Positions 25,223 through 32,692 of a stretch of DNA of 64,000 nt are shown here, in pieces (the stretch's first letter is position 1; each line of letters opens with the position of its first letter). The notes beneath the pieces were generated by a model, which saw nothing but the letters and a program-made list of their open reading frames with translations, was not told the origin of the DNA and ran no database searches. A program made the translations under genes and the position numbers. The stretch lies in assembly GCF_015142735.1 (NCBI RefSeq), contig NZ_JACSPN010000006.1, forward strand, positions 124,001-188,000, in the 5' to 3' direction. Source of the stretch: Oerskovia douganii (lineage in GTDB: Bacteria; Actinomycetota; Actinomycetes; Actinomycetales; Cellulomonadaceae).

Positions 25223-25381
25223 CTACTTGCTCTGCGGACGCTGCGCCTTGGCGAGTCGGACTGCGCGCTCGTTTGCACGATCCGAGACCAGGGGCAGCAC
25301 ACGGACCACGAAGGACGTGGCCGCATAGAGCAGAGCGGTAGTCGCAGACAGGATCACCGCAGGCGCGGAGATGACGTCCAT
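25223..25381 (-). CDS. Tiny membrane peptide, unknown
   Basis: 52 residues: one hydrophobic helix (PAVILSATTALLYAATSFVVRVLPL) then a basic tail ending AKAQRPQSK. ATG at 25381 with AAAGG 7 nt upstream. Too small for firm support; typical of island membrane peptides. Confidence 0.5.
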   Translation of the reverse strand: MDVISAPAVILSATTALLYAATSFVVRVLPLVSDRANERAVRLAKAQRPQSK

Positions 25382-25534
25382 AGCGCAACCTTTCTCTGGT
25401 GGGACCCAGCTAAGGGCTGGGCGTGACCGCAGCGCAGATGCTGCGGAAATCTGGGGGCACAGAAGAAGTGGCACGTGTGGGGCCCGAGCGTTGCGCGCCG
25501 ATGTTCGTCAGCTACCGCATCTGGATACGACAAA

Positions 25535-25555
25535 GCCCGGCGCTGGAGGCCGGGC
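25535..25555 (-). terminator. Terminator hairpin of the IF2-N/HTH gene
   Basis: GCCCGGC and GCCGGGC (7-bp arms, 7-nt loop) followed on the minus strand by TTTGTC. It lies 34 bp past the stop of the minus-strand gene at 25589, so it probably ends that transcript. Confidence 0.65.
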
Positions 25556-25588
25556 GTAAAGGATCTTCGATCGCGGGCGCTGGGTTGC

Positions 25589-26266
25589 TCAGCCGCCGCG
25601 TCGAGGGTGGCGGCGTGCGACGCGCAGGACTTGCATGGGGTCGAATCTGTGGGCGTGCCCTGGGGCTTCGAGCGGGCGAAGCAGGCCGCGGTGGACCCAG
25701 ACTCGGATAGTCGACGGTAGGACCCCGGCGAGAGAGGCCGCCTCGGCGGTCGATACTGACCGTCGCGTCAGGGCAGGTCGGACCAGGAAAGGTGCTGGAG
25801 GCTGCCGGGTGTTCCGCTCCGCCTCGCGCCGTGCACTCTTGAGGTCTCCTCGTCGGTAGAGGTGCGCCCGGCCGCGAACTCCCACGGCCCTGAGATACCC
25901 GCGATGGACCCACTGGCGCACGGCTCCTGCGGAGACGCCTAGTTCATGCGATGCCTGCTTCGCGGTCAGCTCGTCATCCTGTGAGGGCACTTCGTGCCAC
26001 GGGTCATCGTCGTACGGTCTCCCAGGTCTGAGGGGCGGTCGGACGCCCGAAGGAGGCTCGAACGGATTGGGGCCACGGTTGCGCAGTGAAGGGCGTGGGT
26101 CCGTGCCTCTCATCCCGAAGGTCTCGCGCAGTCGGCGAACCTCGTCTGGCTCGAGGGGAGATGACGCCGAGCGCGGAGAAGCTCCGAGTTGCTTCGCCGA
26201 GGCGAGAACCTGGCTGGCGCTGACGCCAAGCTCTCGCGCGAGTTCATACACGCGCACACGTGCCAT
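25589..26266 (-). CDS. IF-2 N-terminal-domain protein with two helix-turn-helix motifs
   Basis: 225 residues. Residues 1-~50 are an IF2_N type domain (VRVYELARELGVSASQVLASAKQLG), a nucleic-acid-binding three-helix unit found in many mobile-element proteins. Residues ~95-150 form a MerR/Xis-type HTH (TAKQASHELGVSAGAVRQWVHRGYLRA) and ~170-215 a second one (STAEAASLAGVLPSTIRVWVHRG). The middle (~50-92) is Pro/Arg-rich. Architecture IF2_N-HTH-HTH resembles phage/plasmid regulators. ATG at 26266, with CACACT 6 nt upstream. Probably a DNA-binding regulator of the island; this is inference. Confidence 0.8.
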   Translation of the reverse strand: MARVRVYELARELGVSASQVLASAKQLGASPRSASSPLEPDEVRRLRETFGMRGTDPRPSLRNRGPNPFEPPSGVRPPLRPGRPYDDDPWHEVPSQDDELTAKQASHELGVSAGAVRQWVHRGYLRAVGVRGRAHLYRRGDLKSARREAERNTRQPPAPFLVRPALTRRSVSTAEAASLAGVLPSTIRVWVHRGLLRPLEAPGHAHRFDPMQVLRVARRHPRRGG

Positions 26267-26343
26267 GGTCCAAGTGTGACACTGTCGCGATAGGGGTGGC
26301 GGTCAACTACGCGTGAACGCGTTCTTAGCCTTGTGATGGCAAC

Positions 26344-26373
26344 AAAAAAGCTCCGAGGCAATCTCGGAGCTTT
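26344..26373. terminator. Perfect 11-bp terminator hairpin with A/T tracts
   Basis: AAAGCTCCGAG / CTCGGAGCTTT (26347-26357 and 26363-26373), 5-nt loop. On the minus strand it is followed by TTTTTTGTT, a strong intrinsic terminator. It would stop transcription coming from the right. Confidence 0.85.
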
Positions 26374-26681
26374 CTGGTCTAGGGCGTGTTAGTACCCACA
26401 GGGCGTGACGTTACACGAAAAATCTGGCTCACCGCAAGTGACTGCGGGCTCGCGCTCTGATTCGCAGCGCGGGGAACTTGCAGGCAGCGACCGCGAAGGG
26501 GAGGTCGTCGGTGTTCGTGGACTTGGGCATGAAGATGACCCGTAACCGTTGCACAGCACGGTAGCGCGTTCTCATCACCCGAGTCAGTGTTGGAAGCCGC
26601 AGTCGGGTACGTTCGAGGCCAAACCGTCACTGCCCGGCACGGCCTGGCCGGAGTGTTGTTGCGACCTGTGATGATGGCGTG
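26374..26681. other. Gene-free stretch of the island
   Basis: About 300 bp of mixed composition between the terminator and the YhcG remnant. I see the 8-mer AGGGCGTG twice (near 26383 and 26399) but no gene. Antisense reading frames here are not supported. Confidence 0.5.
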
Positions 26682-27304
26682 ATGAGCGCGAACGAGGTCG
26701 AGCCGGACGGGTATGGCGAGCTGCTGTCGCGGCTCAAGGAACACGGGTGAGCCGGGTGCGGGCGGCCCGGGCGGCGAACATCGAGCTGATGCGGCTGTAC
26801 TGGTCGATCGACCGCGACATCCTCGATCGCCAGGAGGCCGCGGGCTGGGGCACGAAGGTCGTCGGCCGGCTCGCGGCGGACCTGCGGGCGGAGTTCCCCG
26901 ACCAGCGGGGCTGGTCGCGTACGAACTTGATGTACATGCGCCGGGTCGCGGAGGTCTGGCCGAGCAAGCAGTCGTTTGTCCAACAGGCTGTTGGACAATT
27001 GCCGTGGGGTCACGTGACGGTGCTTCTCGACCGGCTTAGCGAGACAGAGCTGCGGGAGTGGTACGCAGCCCAGGCGGCCGAGCACGGCTGGTCCCGGGCC
27101 GTCCTGGAGAACCAGATCGCCTCGCACGTCCACCGGCGCATCGGCGCGGCGCCGTCGAACTTCGTCGAGCACCTGGTGCCCGCCGACTCCGAGGTCGCGC
27201 AACAGCTCGTCCGTGACCCTACGTCTTCGACCACCTGGGACTTAGCGACCGCGTCCACGAACGCGACGTCGAGCAGGGCCTCATGGACAAGCTCCAGGAG
27301 ATCG
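26682..27304 (+). pseudogene. YhcG/DUF1016 PDDEXK nuclease-like gene, frameshifted and truncated
   Basis: Begins MSANEVEPDGYGELLSRLKEH and continues in a second frame as VSRVRAARAANIELMRLYWSIDRDILDRQE, then GWSRTNLMYMRRVAEVW, VQQAVGQLPWGH and HLVPADSEVAQQLVRDP, the DUF1016 N-terminal domain. Frameshift 1: about two extra G near 26750 (CACGGGTGAGCC). Frameshift 2: one base lost near 27220 (RDP then YVFDHLGLSDRVHERDVEQGLMDKLQE in another frame). After KLQE the C-terminal nuclease domain is missing. A dead copy of a defence-associated nuclease. Confidence 0.85.
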
Positions 27305-27687
27305 CCTCGCCCTCTAGGCGGTGCGCCCCGCCTCCTCGGCGCCGTCGCGCAGCGGGACTGACTCGATTCCGGCTGGCCATCCGCCGGCCGACGGCCGTCG
27401 ACGGGAACCCATCACACCATCCTGGTCGAGCACTTGTTCGACGATCCCAGGCCGATCTTGGACCGGAGATCGTGTTGGGCGGCGGTGCGATTCGCCAGCG
27501 AGGGATCTCGCAACTGGTTTGGTCGTAGGCGTCCAGGGCCTCGCGCACGATCGCGCTGGTCTTGACGCCTCGGGTGGGGGCCAAGGGCTTGATGCGGGCT
27601 TACAAGAACTCGTGAACCGCGACGTTCACCCGTGGCGACCGCGTTCCGTTGGGTGCAGTGAGGTCCAGGCGCGGTCGGCCTCGTCGT
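27305..27687. other. Decayed stretch with a possible CopG/RHH antitoxin remnant
   Basis: No intact gene. On the minus strand about 27525-27590 the phrase LAPTRGVKTSAIVREALDAY resembles the helix of a ribbon-helix-helix antitoxin (GVKxSAxVREALDxY), but start and most of the fold are lost. Weak support. Confidence 0.35.
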
Positions 27688-27903
27688 TCATGCTCCTACC
27701 GCCCGCTGACGGTCCTCACGACGACGCAGGACCGAGGCCACGCCCAGGAGCACGAACGAGGTCAGCAGCAGGGCGAGCGTGACGACGGTGACTGGCATCC
27801 ACCACGCGGACTCCATGCCCAGCAGGTGCGCCGCGAGGGCCCCGAGCGAGGTGAGGAAGGTGGCGCCGATCCCGTAGAACGACACCCAGGTGCTACGCAG
27901 CAT
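27688..27903 (-). CDS. Small two-helix membrane protein
   Basis: 71 residues: two helices at ~10-28 (YGIGATFLTSLGALAAHLLGM) and ~34-58 (MPVTVVTLALLLTSFVLLGVAS), then a basic tail. Its ATG lies inside the last codons of the upstream gene (11-bp overlap), so the two are coupled. Unknown family. Confidence 0.7.
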   Translation of the reverse strand: MLRSTWVSFYGIGATFLTSLGALAAHLLGMESAWWMPVTVVTLALLLTSFVLLGVASVLRRREDRQRAVGA

Positions 27904-28156
27904 CGCGCGTCTCCTTCACGAGGAAGTACTGCGTCAGGGTGTCGCCGTGCTCGTCCACGGACACCCGGGGCGCCGGCGCGGCCGCGACCTGCCAGCCCTG
28001 CTCGCCGAACCGGCTCAGGATCTCGACCAGCGGCGCCGACTCGCGCACCGAGCGCGGGATGCGATTGCGCGCGTCCTCCACCCGCCAATCGTCCTCCAAG
28101 GTGGCCTGCCCAAGACGCTCCCGTAGGAGGATGTACCCGTACTGATAAGTGGTCAT
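27893..28156 (-). CDS. Small soluble protein, unknown
   Basis: 87 residues, no membrane helix: MTTYQYGYILLRERLG, then SAPLVEILSRFGEQGWQVAAAP and DTLTQYFLVKE. The pattern (a strand-rich, two-part sequence, tail with GWxV) resembles short DUF4177-like proteins, in which FGEQGWQV is typical; I regard this as a possible assignment only. GATGCT 7 nt upstream of the ATG may be its -10. Confidence 0.65.
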   Translation of the reverse strand: MTTYQYGYILLRERLGQATLEDDWRVEDARNRIPRSVRESAPLVEILSRFGEQGWQVAAAPAPRVSVDEHGDTLTQYFLVKETRDAA

Positions 28157-28256
28157 GGCCGGAAGCATCCCACGTAGCACGACGACAAGGGGGTGAGTGA
28201 CACCGTGCTCACGATCGGGCACGATGCAGGCTCATCAACCACAGGAGGACTGCCCC

Positions 28257-28673
28257 ATGCCCTACACCCTGACCCTGACCGACGGCTCGACGTCTCAGAT
28301 CGATGCGAGCATCTGCCTGATCGACGGGCAGAACAATCTGCACTTCGAAAAGGGCGGCACGATCGTGACCATCGTCGCCAGCGATTCATGGCAGCGCGTC
28401 GACCAGGCGCCGGCGTCGACCACTCCCGGGACGCCGGGCGAGACCGTCGCCGTGCCGGACTGGATCGGCAAGTTCCACGAGGTCGACGAGAGCGTTGACG
28501 GCGCTCCGTACCGCGGCAAGCTGTTCTTCGTGAACGCCACACGCGCACCGAAGCCTGGCGAGACCTTGTGGGACATCGTCGAGCTCGACCCCGCACCGGG
28601 CACCGTCGTCCCTGTAGGAACCCACGTCACGAAGTGGATCGCCGACCCGAACCTGGTCCCCGCGACTGCCTGA
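28257..28673 (+). CDS. Unknown 138-residue protein
   Basis: No membrane helix or signal peptide. Start ATG 28257 with AGGAGG 8 nt upstream, the best ribosome binding site in the island. Short beta-type phrases (YTLTLTDGSTSQIDASICLIDGQ; GTVVPVGTHVTKWIADPNLV). Not recognised. A hairpin terminator follows. Confidence 0.75.
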   Translation: MPYTLTLTDGSTSQIDASICLIDGQNNLHFEKGGTIVTIVASDSWQRVDQAPASTTPGTPGETVAVPDWIGKFHEVDESVDGAPYRGKLFFVNATRAPKPGETLWDIVELDPAPGTVVPVGTHVTKWIADPNLVPATA

Positions 28674-28686
28674 AGGTTGTCGACGT

Positions 28687-28720
28687 CGAAGCCCCGTCCA
28701 CGGCGGTGGGCGGGGCTTCG
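28687..28720 (+). terminator. Terminator hairpin after the 138-residue gene
   Basis: CGAAGCCCCG pairs with CGGGGCTTCG (10 bp) around a 14-nt loop that itself contains CCAC...GTGG. No T-tract. Confidence 0.7.
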
Positions 28721-28825
28721 GCGCGCCCGCTCCCCTGACGTACCTTCGCCTGGCGCCCTGACCTGCGTCCCAGGCATCTATGATCGAGATTGGGCGAGTA
28801 TCCGTTCAATATTGGTAGCAGAAAG

Positions 28826-28854
28826 TTGAAATTCTCTGCCCCAGGTCACATAGT
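28826..28854 (+). promoter_or_regulatory. Promoter of the Xre/RES pair
   Basis: -35 TTGAAA (28826-28831), 17-bp spacer, -10 CATAGT (28849-28854), then 6 nt (GGAGGC) and the ATG. Optimal spacer and leaderless start; the spacer before the ATG also resembles a ribosome binding site. Confidence 0.7.
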
Positions 28855-28860
28855 GGAGGC

Positions 28861-29229
28861 ATGTCCTCCCGCACAGTCACCACGCACGCCGAAGCGATCC
28901 GTCTGGACCTGCCCGACCTCGTGCAGGTGCTCATCGACAACCTCGGCCCCTCGACCGTCGCCGCCCTGTCCGGCGCGGGCTCGCGCTCGCTCCCGAAGAA
29001 GTGGGTCGAGGGCACGAAGCCCAGCCAGGACAAGGTCGACCGCCTGCGCCTCGGCTACCGCGTCTGGAAGACGCTCGACGACGCCGAGGGCAAGAACATC
29101 GCCAGCGCGTGGATGCTCGGGGCGAACCCTCGCCTGGGAGAGGTCACCCCGGTCACCTGCATCCGCGAGCTGCGTGCCGTCGAGGTGCTCGGCGCCGCCG
29201 AGGCGTTCGTGAACGACGTCGCCGCGTGA
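28861..29229 (+). CDS. Xre/MbcA/ParS-type antitoxin
   Basis: 122 residues. The C-terminal half (SAWMLGANPRLGEVTPVTCIRELRAVEVLGAAEAF) is the MbcA/ParS toxin-binding domain that covers the active site of RES toxins; the N-terminal part is helical and may bind DNA as in the Xre group. The stop overlaps the GTG of the toxin gene by 4 bp, the standard TA arrangement. By family it neutralises the toxin and autoregulates; a promoter lies immediately upstream. Confidence 0.85.
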   Translation: MSSRTVTTHAEAIRLDLPDLVQVLIDNLGPSTVAALSGAGSRSLPKKWVEGTKPSQDKVDRLRLGYRVWKTLDDAEGKNIASAWMLGANPRLGEVTPVTCIRELRAVEVLGAAEAFVNDVAA

Positions 29230-30041
29230 TCGAAGTGCCCGGGGCGCGCACCTGCGCCAAGACGGGTGTGCGCCTCGTGCCTGCCGACGGTGCGCTCGTG
29301 TACCGCGTGGCCCAGGACAAGTACACGTTCCGCTCGGGGCCGCTCTCCTCCCCCGTCAACAAGGTCGTCGGCTCGCTGCCCGACGGCGAGATCGAGAGCC
29401 GCGGCCGGTTCGACACGGTCGGGCGCACGGTCTACTTCGGCGACACCCCGGAGGTCTGCTTCGCGGAGACGCTGCAAGGCTTTCGCCTGAACCGTCAGGC
29501 GCTCGTCGCTGATGCCCAGGCCGCCGGGCAGGACGTCGACGAGTTCATCCGCGACGTCACGAGCGACGCCGTCGCGGGCGACAGGGACACGCCGTGGGCC
29601 GTCGGCGGTGACTGGCAGCGCGGCCGGTCCCTGCTGTACATCCGTCTCCCCCTCGAAGGGTGGTGGGTGCAGATCGACCACCCCGCGACGCTCAACGCCC
29701 TCCATGACGCCCTCGCGGCCGAGCTCGCGGCCGCCGGGGTGCCCCTGCTCACCTTGAGCGCTGCGACCGGCGAGAACCGGGCCGCGACGACCCTCCTCGC
29801 CCAGTGCGTGCGCGACCTCGTCCTCGACGACGGCTCCCTGCCGCTCGGGATCTCCTTCCCGTCCAAGACGGCGTACGGCCGCTGCCTCGCCTGGTGGAAC
29901 CGCCGCGAGGACGACGACCTGATGCCGAGCGACACCGGCCCCCGCATGGCCGGCGAGAGCGACAACGTCGACACCCCCGCATTCCGGAAGGTCTGTGAGG
30001 AGTGGGGCCTGCCGATCCTCGACGGCCGCCTGGCCTACTGA
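29226..30041 (+). CDS. RES-domain toxin (MbcT-like NAD+ phosphorylase)
   Basis: 271 residues. RES toxins deplete NAD+. Conserved parts: Arg27 (VYRVAQ), Tyr70 and Glu81 (GRTVYFGDTPEVCFAE), and the later GWWVQIDHPATLNALHDAL region and PLGISFPSKTAYGRCLAWW. The domain is longer at the C-terminus than the ~190-residue MbcT. GTG start overlaps the antitoxin stop. Full-length without disruptions, so the pair is probably active. Confidence 0.88.
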   Translation: MIEVPGARTCAKTGVRLVPADGALVYRVAQDKYTFRSGPLSSPVNKVVGSLPDGEIESRGRFDTVGRTVYFGDTPEVCFAETLQGFRLNRQALVADAQAAGQDVDEFIRDVTSDAVAGDRDTPWAVGGDWQRGRSLLYIRLPLEGWWVQIDHPATLNALHDALAAELAAAGVPLLTLSAATGENRAATTLLAQCVRDLVLDDGSLPLGISFPSKTAYGRCLAWWNRREDDDLMPSDTGPRMAGESDNVDTPAFRKVCEEWGLPILDGRLAY

Positions 30042-30047
30042 GTACCC

Positions 30048-30082
30048 GAACCTATGAATCTCCCGCGGAGATTCATAGGTTC
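30048..30082. repeat. Perfect 16-bp inverted repeat after the toxin gene
   Basis: GAACCTATGAATCTCC and its exact complement (30067-30082) around CGC. Starts 6 bp past the toxin stop; may act as terminator though it is AT-mixed and lacks a T-tract, or be an element end. Confidence 0.75.
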
Positions 30083-30099
30083 AGGCACCCGTGCGGCGT

Positions 30100-30358
30100 C
30101 ACACCGCTGGGGGGTTCGCTACCGTCAGCGCATGGCTCACACCTAGGGCTAAGCCCGCATCTCGACGACCGCGCGGTCTGCACCACACTCATCGCCATCA
30201 CCGCAATCCTCGCCTGGCTCACCGCCACTGGCCACGACATCCAAGGAATAGTGGCCCTTGTCGCCAGTTCAGCCGTCCCGGCGATTACCTTGTCTGCTGT
30301 CGACCAAGCATTACGAGCGCACGCCGAACTCGAATTCCTCGCTCACGGCGGACCGTGA
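30100..30358 (+). other. Possible small membrane protein or remnant
   Basis: Open frame ending at 30358 whose last ~60 residues form two hydrophobic helices (TTLIAITAILAWLTATG; GIVALVASSAVPAITLSAV). No good start codon or ribosome binding site is seen, so it could be a remnant. Bases 30359-30476 hold nothing recognisable. Confidence 0.3.
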
Positions 30359-30476
30359 AGGTTCCACAGATCACCAGTGGCCCCCTAGCGAGAAGAGGGA
30401 AGTCGGGCGGACCATACGGTGCGCCCCACTCCCCTCTTCGCCTCTAGCGCTCGTGGCCCACTTGGACTGTTGGAAG

Positions 30477-31271
30477 CTACTTCGCGACGGGTGAGAGCGG
30501 GTTCACCGAGACCGGATTTGGACCATTGGGCGCCCAGATCGAGACTTGCGAGTAAGTCTTAGTGGCGATCGAAAAATTGAAGCAGGTCGAGAGGTTGTCC
30601 GGGTATCCGCCGCGCCACGTGGACCATGCCTTATTGCCATTAGCGTAGTGCGCGTAGATCCGCCCCGTCTGAGGGCCAGGACACACTCCGAGGACATCGG
30701 TGTGCATGGGGACGACGCTGATCGTGCCGGCTCCGGAGTAGCAGAAGCCGCGCCACGCGGGACCCTCAGCAGGGTACCGCGCGACGACCTTGTAGCGCGT
30801 ACTGTTGCAAGAGACGGACGCCGTAAACGGCGAGATCGTGCTTATATCTGGCAACGCAGCAGATCCTGCCTCGATCAGCCCTGCCTGCTCACTCTGGAAG
30901 GCGTCGTTCACCGCTGCGCGCTCTGAATCGTCGTACATGCGGATACTGCCGTCAGGCTCGATCGAACCGACCCAGGTCAGCTCCTCAGGCTCAACAACCT
31001 CGGCCCCCGTGGCACGGATCTCCTGCCCGATCAACGCCTCCTGCTCCACCCGAAACGCGTCGTTTACCGATCGACGCTCCGCGTCGTCATACACGCGAGT
31101 CGTACCATCAGCATTCTCAGTCCCGACCCAGGTCAACTCGTCCGGGTCGACAACCTCGATACCCGCCAGCTCATCGGCGCCGGCACTCGCGCTTGCAGTC
31201 GAAATACCCGCCATCGCAAGCCCTGCGATCACCGCAGGCACCGTGATCCGGCGTACATAGACAGCCTTCAA
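30477..31271 (-). CDS. Secreted protein with a duplicated ~45-residue motif
   Basis: 264 residues. Sec signal peptide (VRRITVPAVIAGLAMAGISTASASA, cleavage near residue 30). Residues ~38-85 and ~88-135 are a repeat: VVDPDELTWVGTENADG..YDDAERRSVNDAF and VVEPEELTWVGSIEPDG..YDDSERAAVNDAF. The C-terminal part (~145-264) has three Cys pairs of sorts (SVSCNSTRY, GFCYSGAG, GVCPGP, STCFNF) and is rich in aromatic residues; it may be a disulfide-bonded domain. TTG start at 31271 with an AAAGGGGGAG box. Lower GC than neighbours. Function unknown; the exported duplicate-motif design suggests a surface-binding or signalling role (inference). Confidence 0.8.
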   Translation of the reverse strand: MKAVYVRRITVPAVIAGLAMAGISTASASAGADELAGIEVVDPDELTWVGTENADGTTRVYDDAERRSVNDAFRVEQEALIGQEIRATGAEVVEPEELTWVGSIEPDGSIRMYDDSERAAVNDAFQSEQAGLIEAGSAALPDISTISPFTASVSCNSTRYKVVARYPAEGPAWRGFCYSGAGTISVVPMHTDVLGVCPGPQTGRIYAHYANGNKAWSTWRGGYPDNLSTCFNFSIATKTYSQVSIWAPNGPNPVSVNPLSPVAK

Positions 31272-31596
31272 GACTCCCCCTTTAAGAGTGCGACCAACGC
31301 CTCATTGCTTGGCCCGAAGGCGGAACGATCGGTCTTGTCCTAGGCCCGCCCATCCTCGGTGGCTGGACGATACACCACACTCAACGGCACGTCAAGCCAA
31401 AGCGGGTCGTCGGCAGAATCTGGACCGATTCACCTTGTCTCGTGCCGAGGATATTGACGGGGATCGGCGATTGCACTGGGATCGAATGTTGCCTTGGTTG
31501 GCGAGGGCGGTGATCTGACCGGGCCGGATACCGCTTCACGACTCGTCACCCGTGACAACGACCCGGGCCTGGCGGTAGCCAAGGGCGCTACCTGCT
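31272..31596. other. Gene-free region upstream of the secreted protein
   Basis: About 325 bp of lower-GC DNA with no coding frame I can support; it should hold the promoter of the minus-strand secreted protein gene. Confidence 0.5.
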
Positions 31597-31746
31597 CTAG
31601 CGCGGCGACGTCGATTCTGATGCCTCGGCGCACGCAATCCCCCACTTGTCGAGCACCCGGTAGCTAGCGTCACAGGCCACACAAATCGGCTTGCCTACAC
31701 GGTGATCGTGATTTGCTGGCTGGTCATGATGCCCCCACGTCGTCAT
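31597..31746 (-). CDS. Very small Cys-containing protein
   Basis: 49 residues from the ATG at 31746 (MTTWGHHDQP) with GGAGGG 9 nt upstream. The core PICVACDASYRVLDKWGIACAEA has a CxxC and a third Cys, like a half zinc-ribbon. Weak support; could be a remnant. Bases 31747-31962 show nothing further. Confidence 0.35.
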   Translation of the reverse strand: MTTWGHHDQPANHDHRVGKPICVACDASYRVLDKWGIACAEASESTSPR

Positions 31747-31962
31747 TCGGTCCGTCCCTCCAAGCACGGCGAGTGGGTTGAGGTGCCCGGGTGGCCTCGC
31801 TAGGCTCTCGGCCGACCTCAGCGACGAAGTAGCACAACCGCGCATTTCGCGGGCGGGCGGGTCGAAGCGCAGCGGCGCCGACTGGCGTCCTGGGGCGGCC
31901 GCGGTTCGAGTTCGGTGTGATTAGTTCGGCCGGTACTTGGGGACGTCTTCCTCACCTTGGTC

Positions 31963-32413
31963 TTAGCCGAGTGGCCGTCCCACGCGGAACTCGGCGCCGT
32001 TGGGCGGGAAGGGCTCGCCGTCGTTGAACTCCCCCGCGAGGCGTTCGAGCTCGCGTGCGAGGGCCCCGTTCACGAGTGCGGCCATGGACTTGTAGCCGCC
32101 GGGGAGCCCGCCGGTGCGCAGCACCGCGGTCTCTGCGGTCTTCACGAGCGTGCGCGGCATGAGGAAGGTGCGGGCGATCTTCGCGTCATCAACCGGCACC
32201 TCAGGTGTGACCGAACGGACCGGCTTGCTACGCGTCGCCGTGGCGCGCGGCTTCTTGACGGGCGCAGCCGGCTTGGCCACGGCAGCCGCGGGCGCCGCAG
32301 CTGGCTCGGGGGCCGGTTCCGGCGTCGGGGCCGGAGCGGGGGTGACCGGGGTGGCGGGCGTGCTGACCGCTTCGACTTTCGGTGTGAGCCGGATGGGGCT
32401 CTGGCTGCCGGGC
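31963..32413 (-). pseudogene. Partition-like ribbon-helix-helix protein, 5'-truncated
   Basis: C-terminal ~150 residues of a minus-strand protein: a Pro/Ala-rich linker (TPAPAPTPEPAPEP), Lys/Arg-rich joint, then KIARTFLMPRTLVKTAETAVLRTGG, KSMAALVNGALARELERLA and the tail FNDGEPFPPNGAEFRVGRPLG. The C-terminal RHH followed by G-E-P-F-P-P and GRPLG is typical of small plasmid partition (ParB-like) proteins. No start codon exists before the junction at ~32413, and upstream is chromosomal methyltransferase DNA, so its 5' part was lost at the island edge. Confidence 0.7.
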
Positions 32414-32692
32414 GAACGGGCGGTCCGGAACGGGCGGATCGGGCGCAGGCTCGCGGGGCTCGCCGAGCGCAGCGGCCTCGCGGTCGATCGCGTCGTCCCG
32501 GTGACGGCGGTGTTCCGCGACGTGCGCGAGGCGGACCAGGTCCTCGGGCTCGCACGCGTCGCACGCCGGGCCGTCGAGGCCGGGTACCTACGCGAGCGGG
32601 CGGAGGGACGGTGGACCGAGCACCTGGCGACACAGCCGTTCTTCGCGTCGGTCACCTTGTTCGTCGTCGTGGTCGACCGGCCGCGGGGCTGA
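32414..32692 (+). pseudogene. SAM-dependent methyltransferase, C-terminal half
   Basis: Reads ERAVRNGRIGRRLAGLAERSG, then VTAVFRDVREADQVLGLARV and RWTEHLATQPFFASVTLFVVVVD to the stop at 32692. It is the family-typical tail (VRNxxIGRxL, final F/V-rich strand) missing from the fragment at 23195-23689, and is in frame with 165+92=257 residues. Confidence 0.88.

Larger units (their letters stand above)
23690..32413. mobile_element. ~8.7-kb accessory island inserted in a methyltransferase gene
   Basis: The two halves of one methyltransferase gene flank this block, so it was inserted after the gene existed. The interior is visibly lower in GC than the flanks (AT-rich stretches near 26.3, 30.1-30.9 and 31.3-31.8 kb) and is full of accessory genes, pseudogenes and phage/plasmid-type terminators: VbhA/Fic, IF2-N/HTH, YhcG remnant, Xre-RES pair, small unknowns, partition-like RHH remnant. 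No integrase, transposase, tRNA or obvious terminal repeats are visible at either junction, so the entry route is not explained. The left end carries an unrecognised minus-strand coding fragment and the right end a 5'-truncated minus-strand RHH gene, as expected if a circular element opened inside a gene cluster. Confidence 0.8.

Noticed and set aside
26379-26744. Minus-strand 121-residue frame
   Set aside because: Runs into the terminator stem at its end, has no ribosome site, and overlaps the YhcG remnant; odd composition.
23690-32413. Prophage
   Set aside because: No capsid, terminase, tail, lysis or integrase gene; only small accessory genes and TA modules are seen.
23690-32413. tRNA-targeting integration
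   Set aside because: No tRNA gene or att-like direct repeat was found at either junction; the target is a methyltransferase gene.
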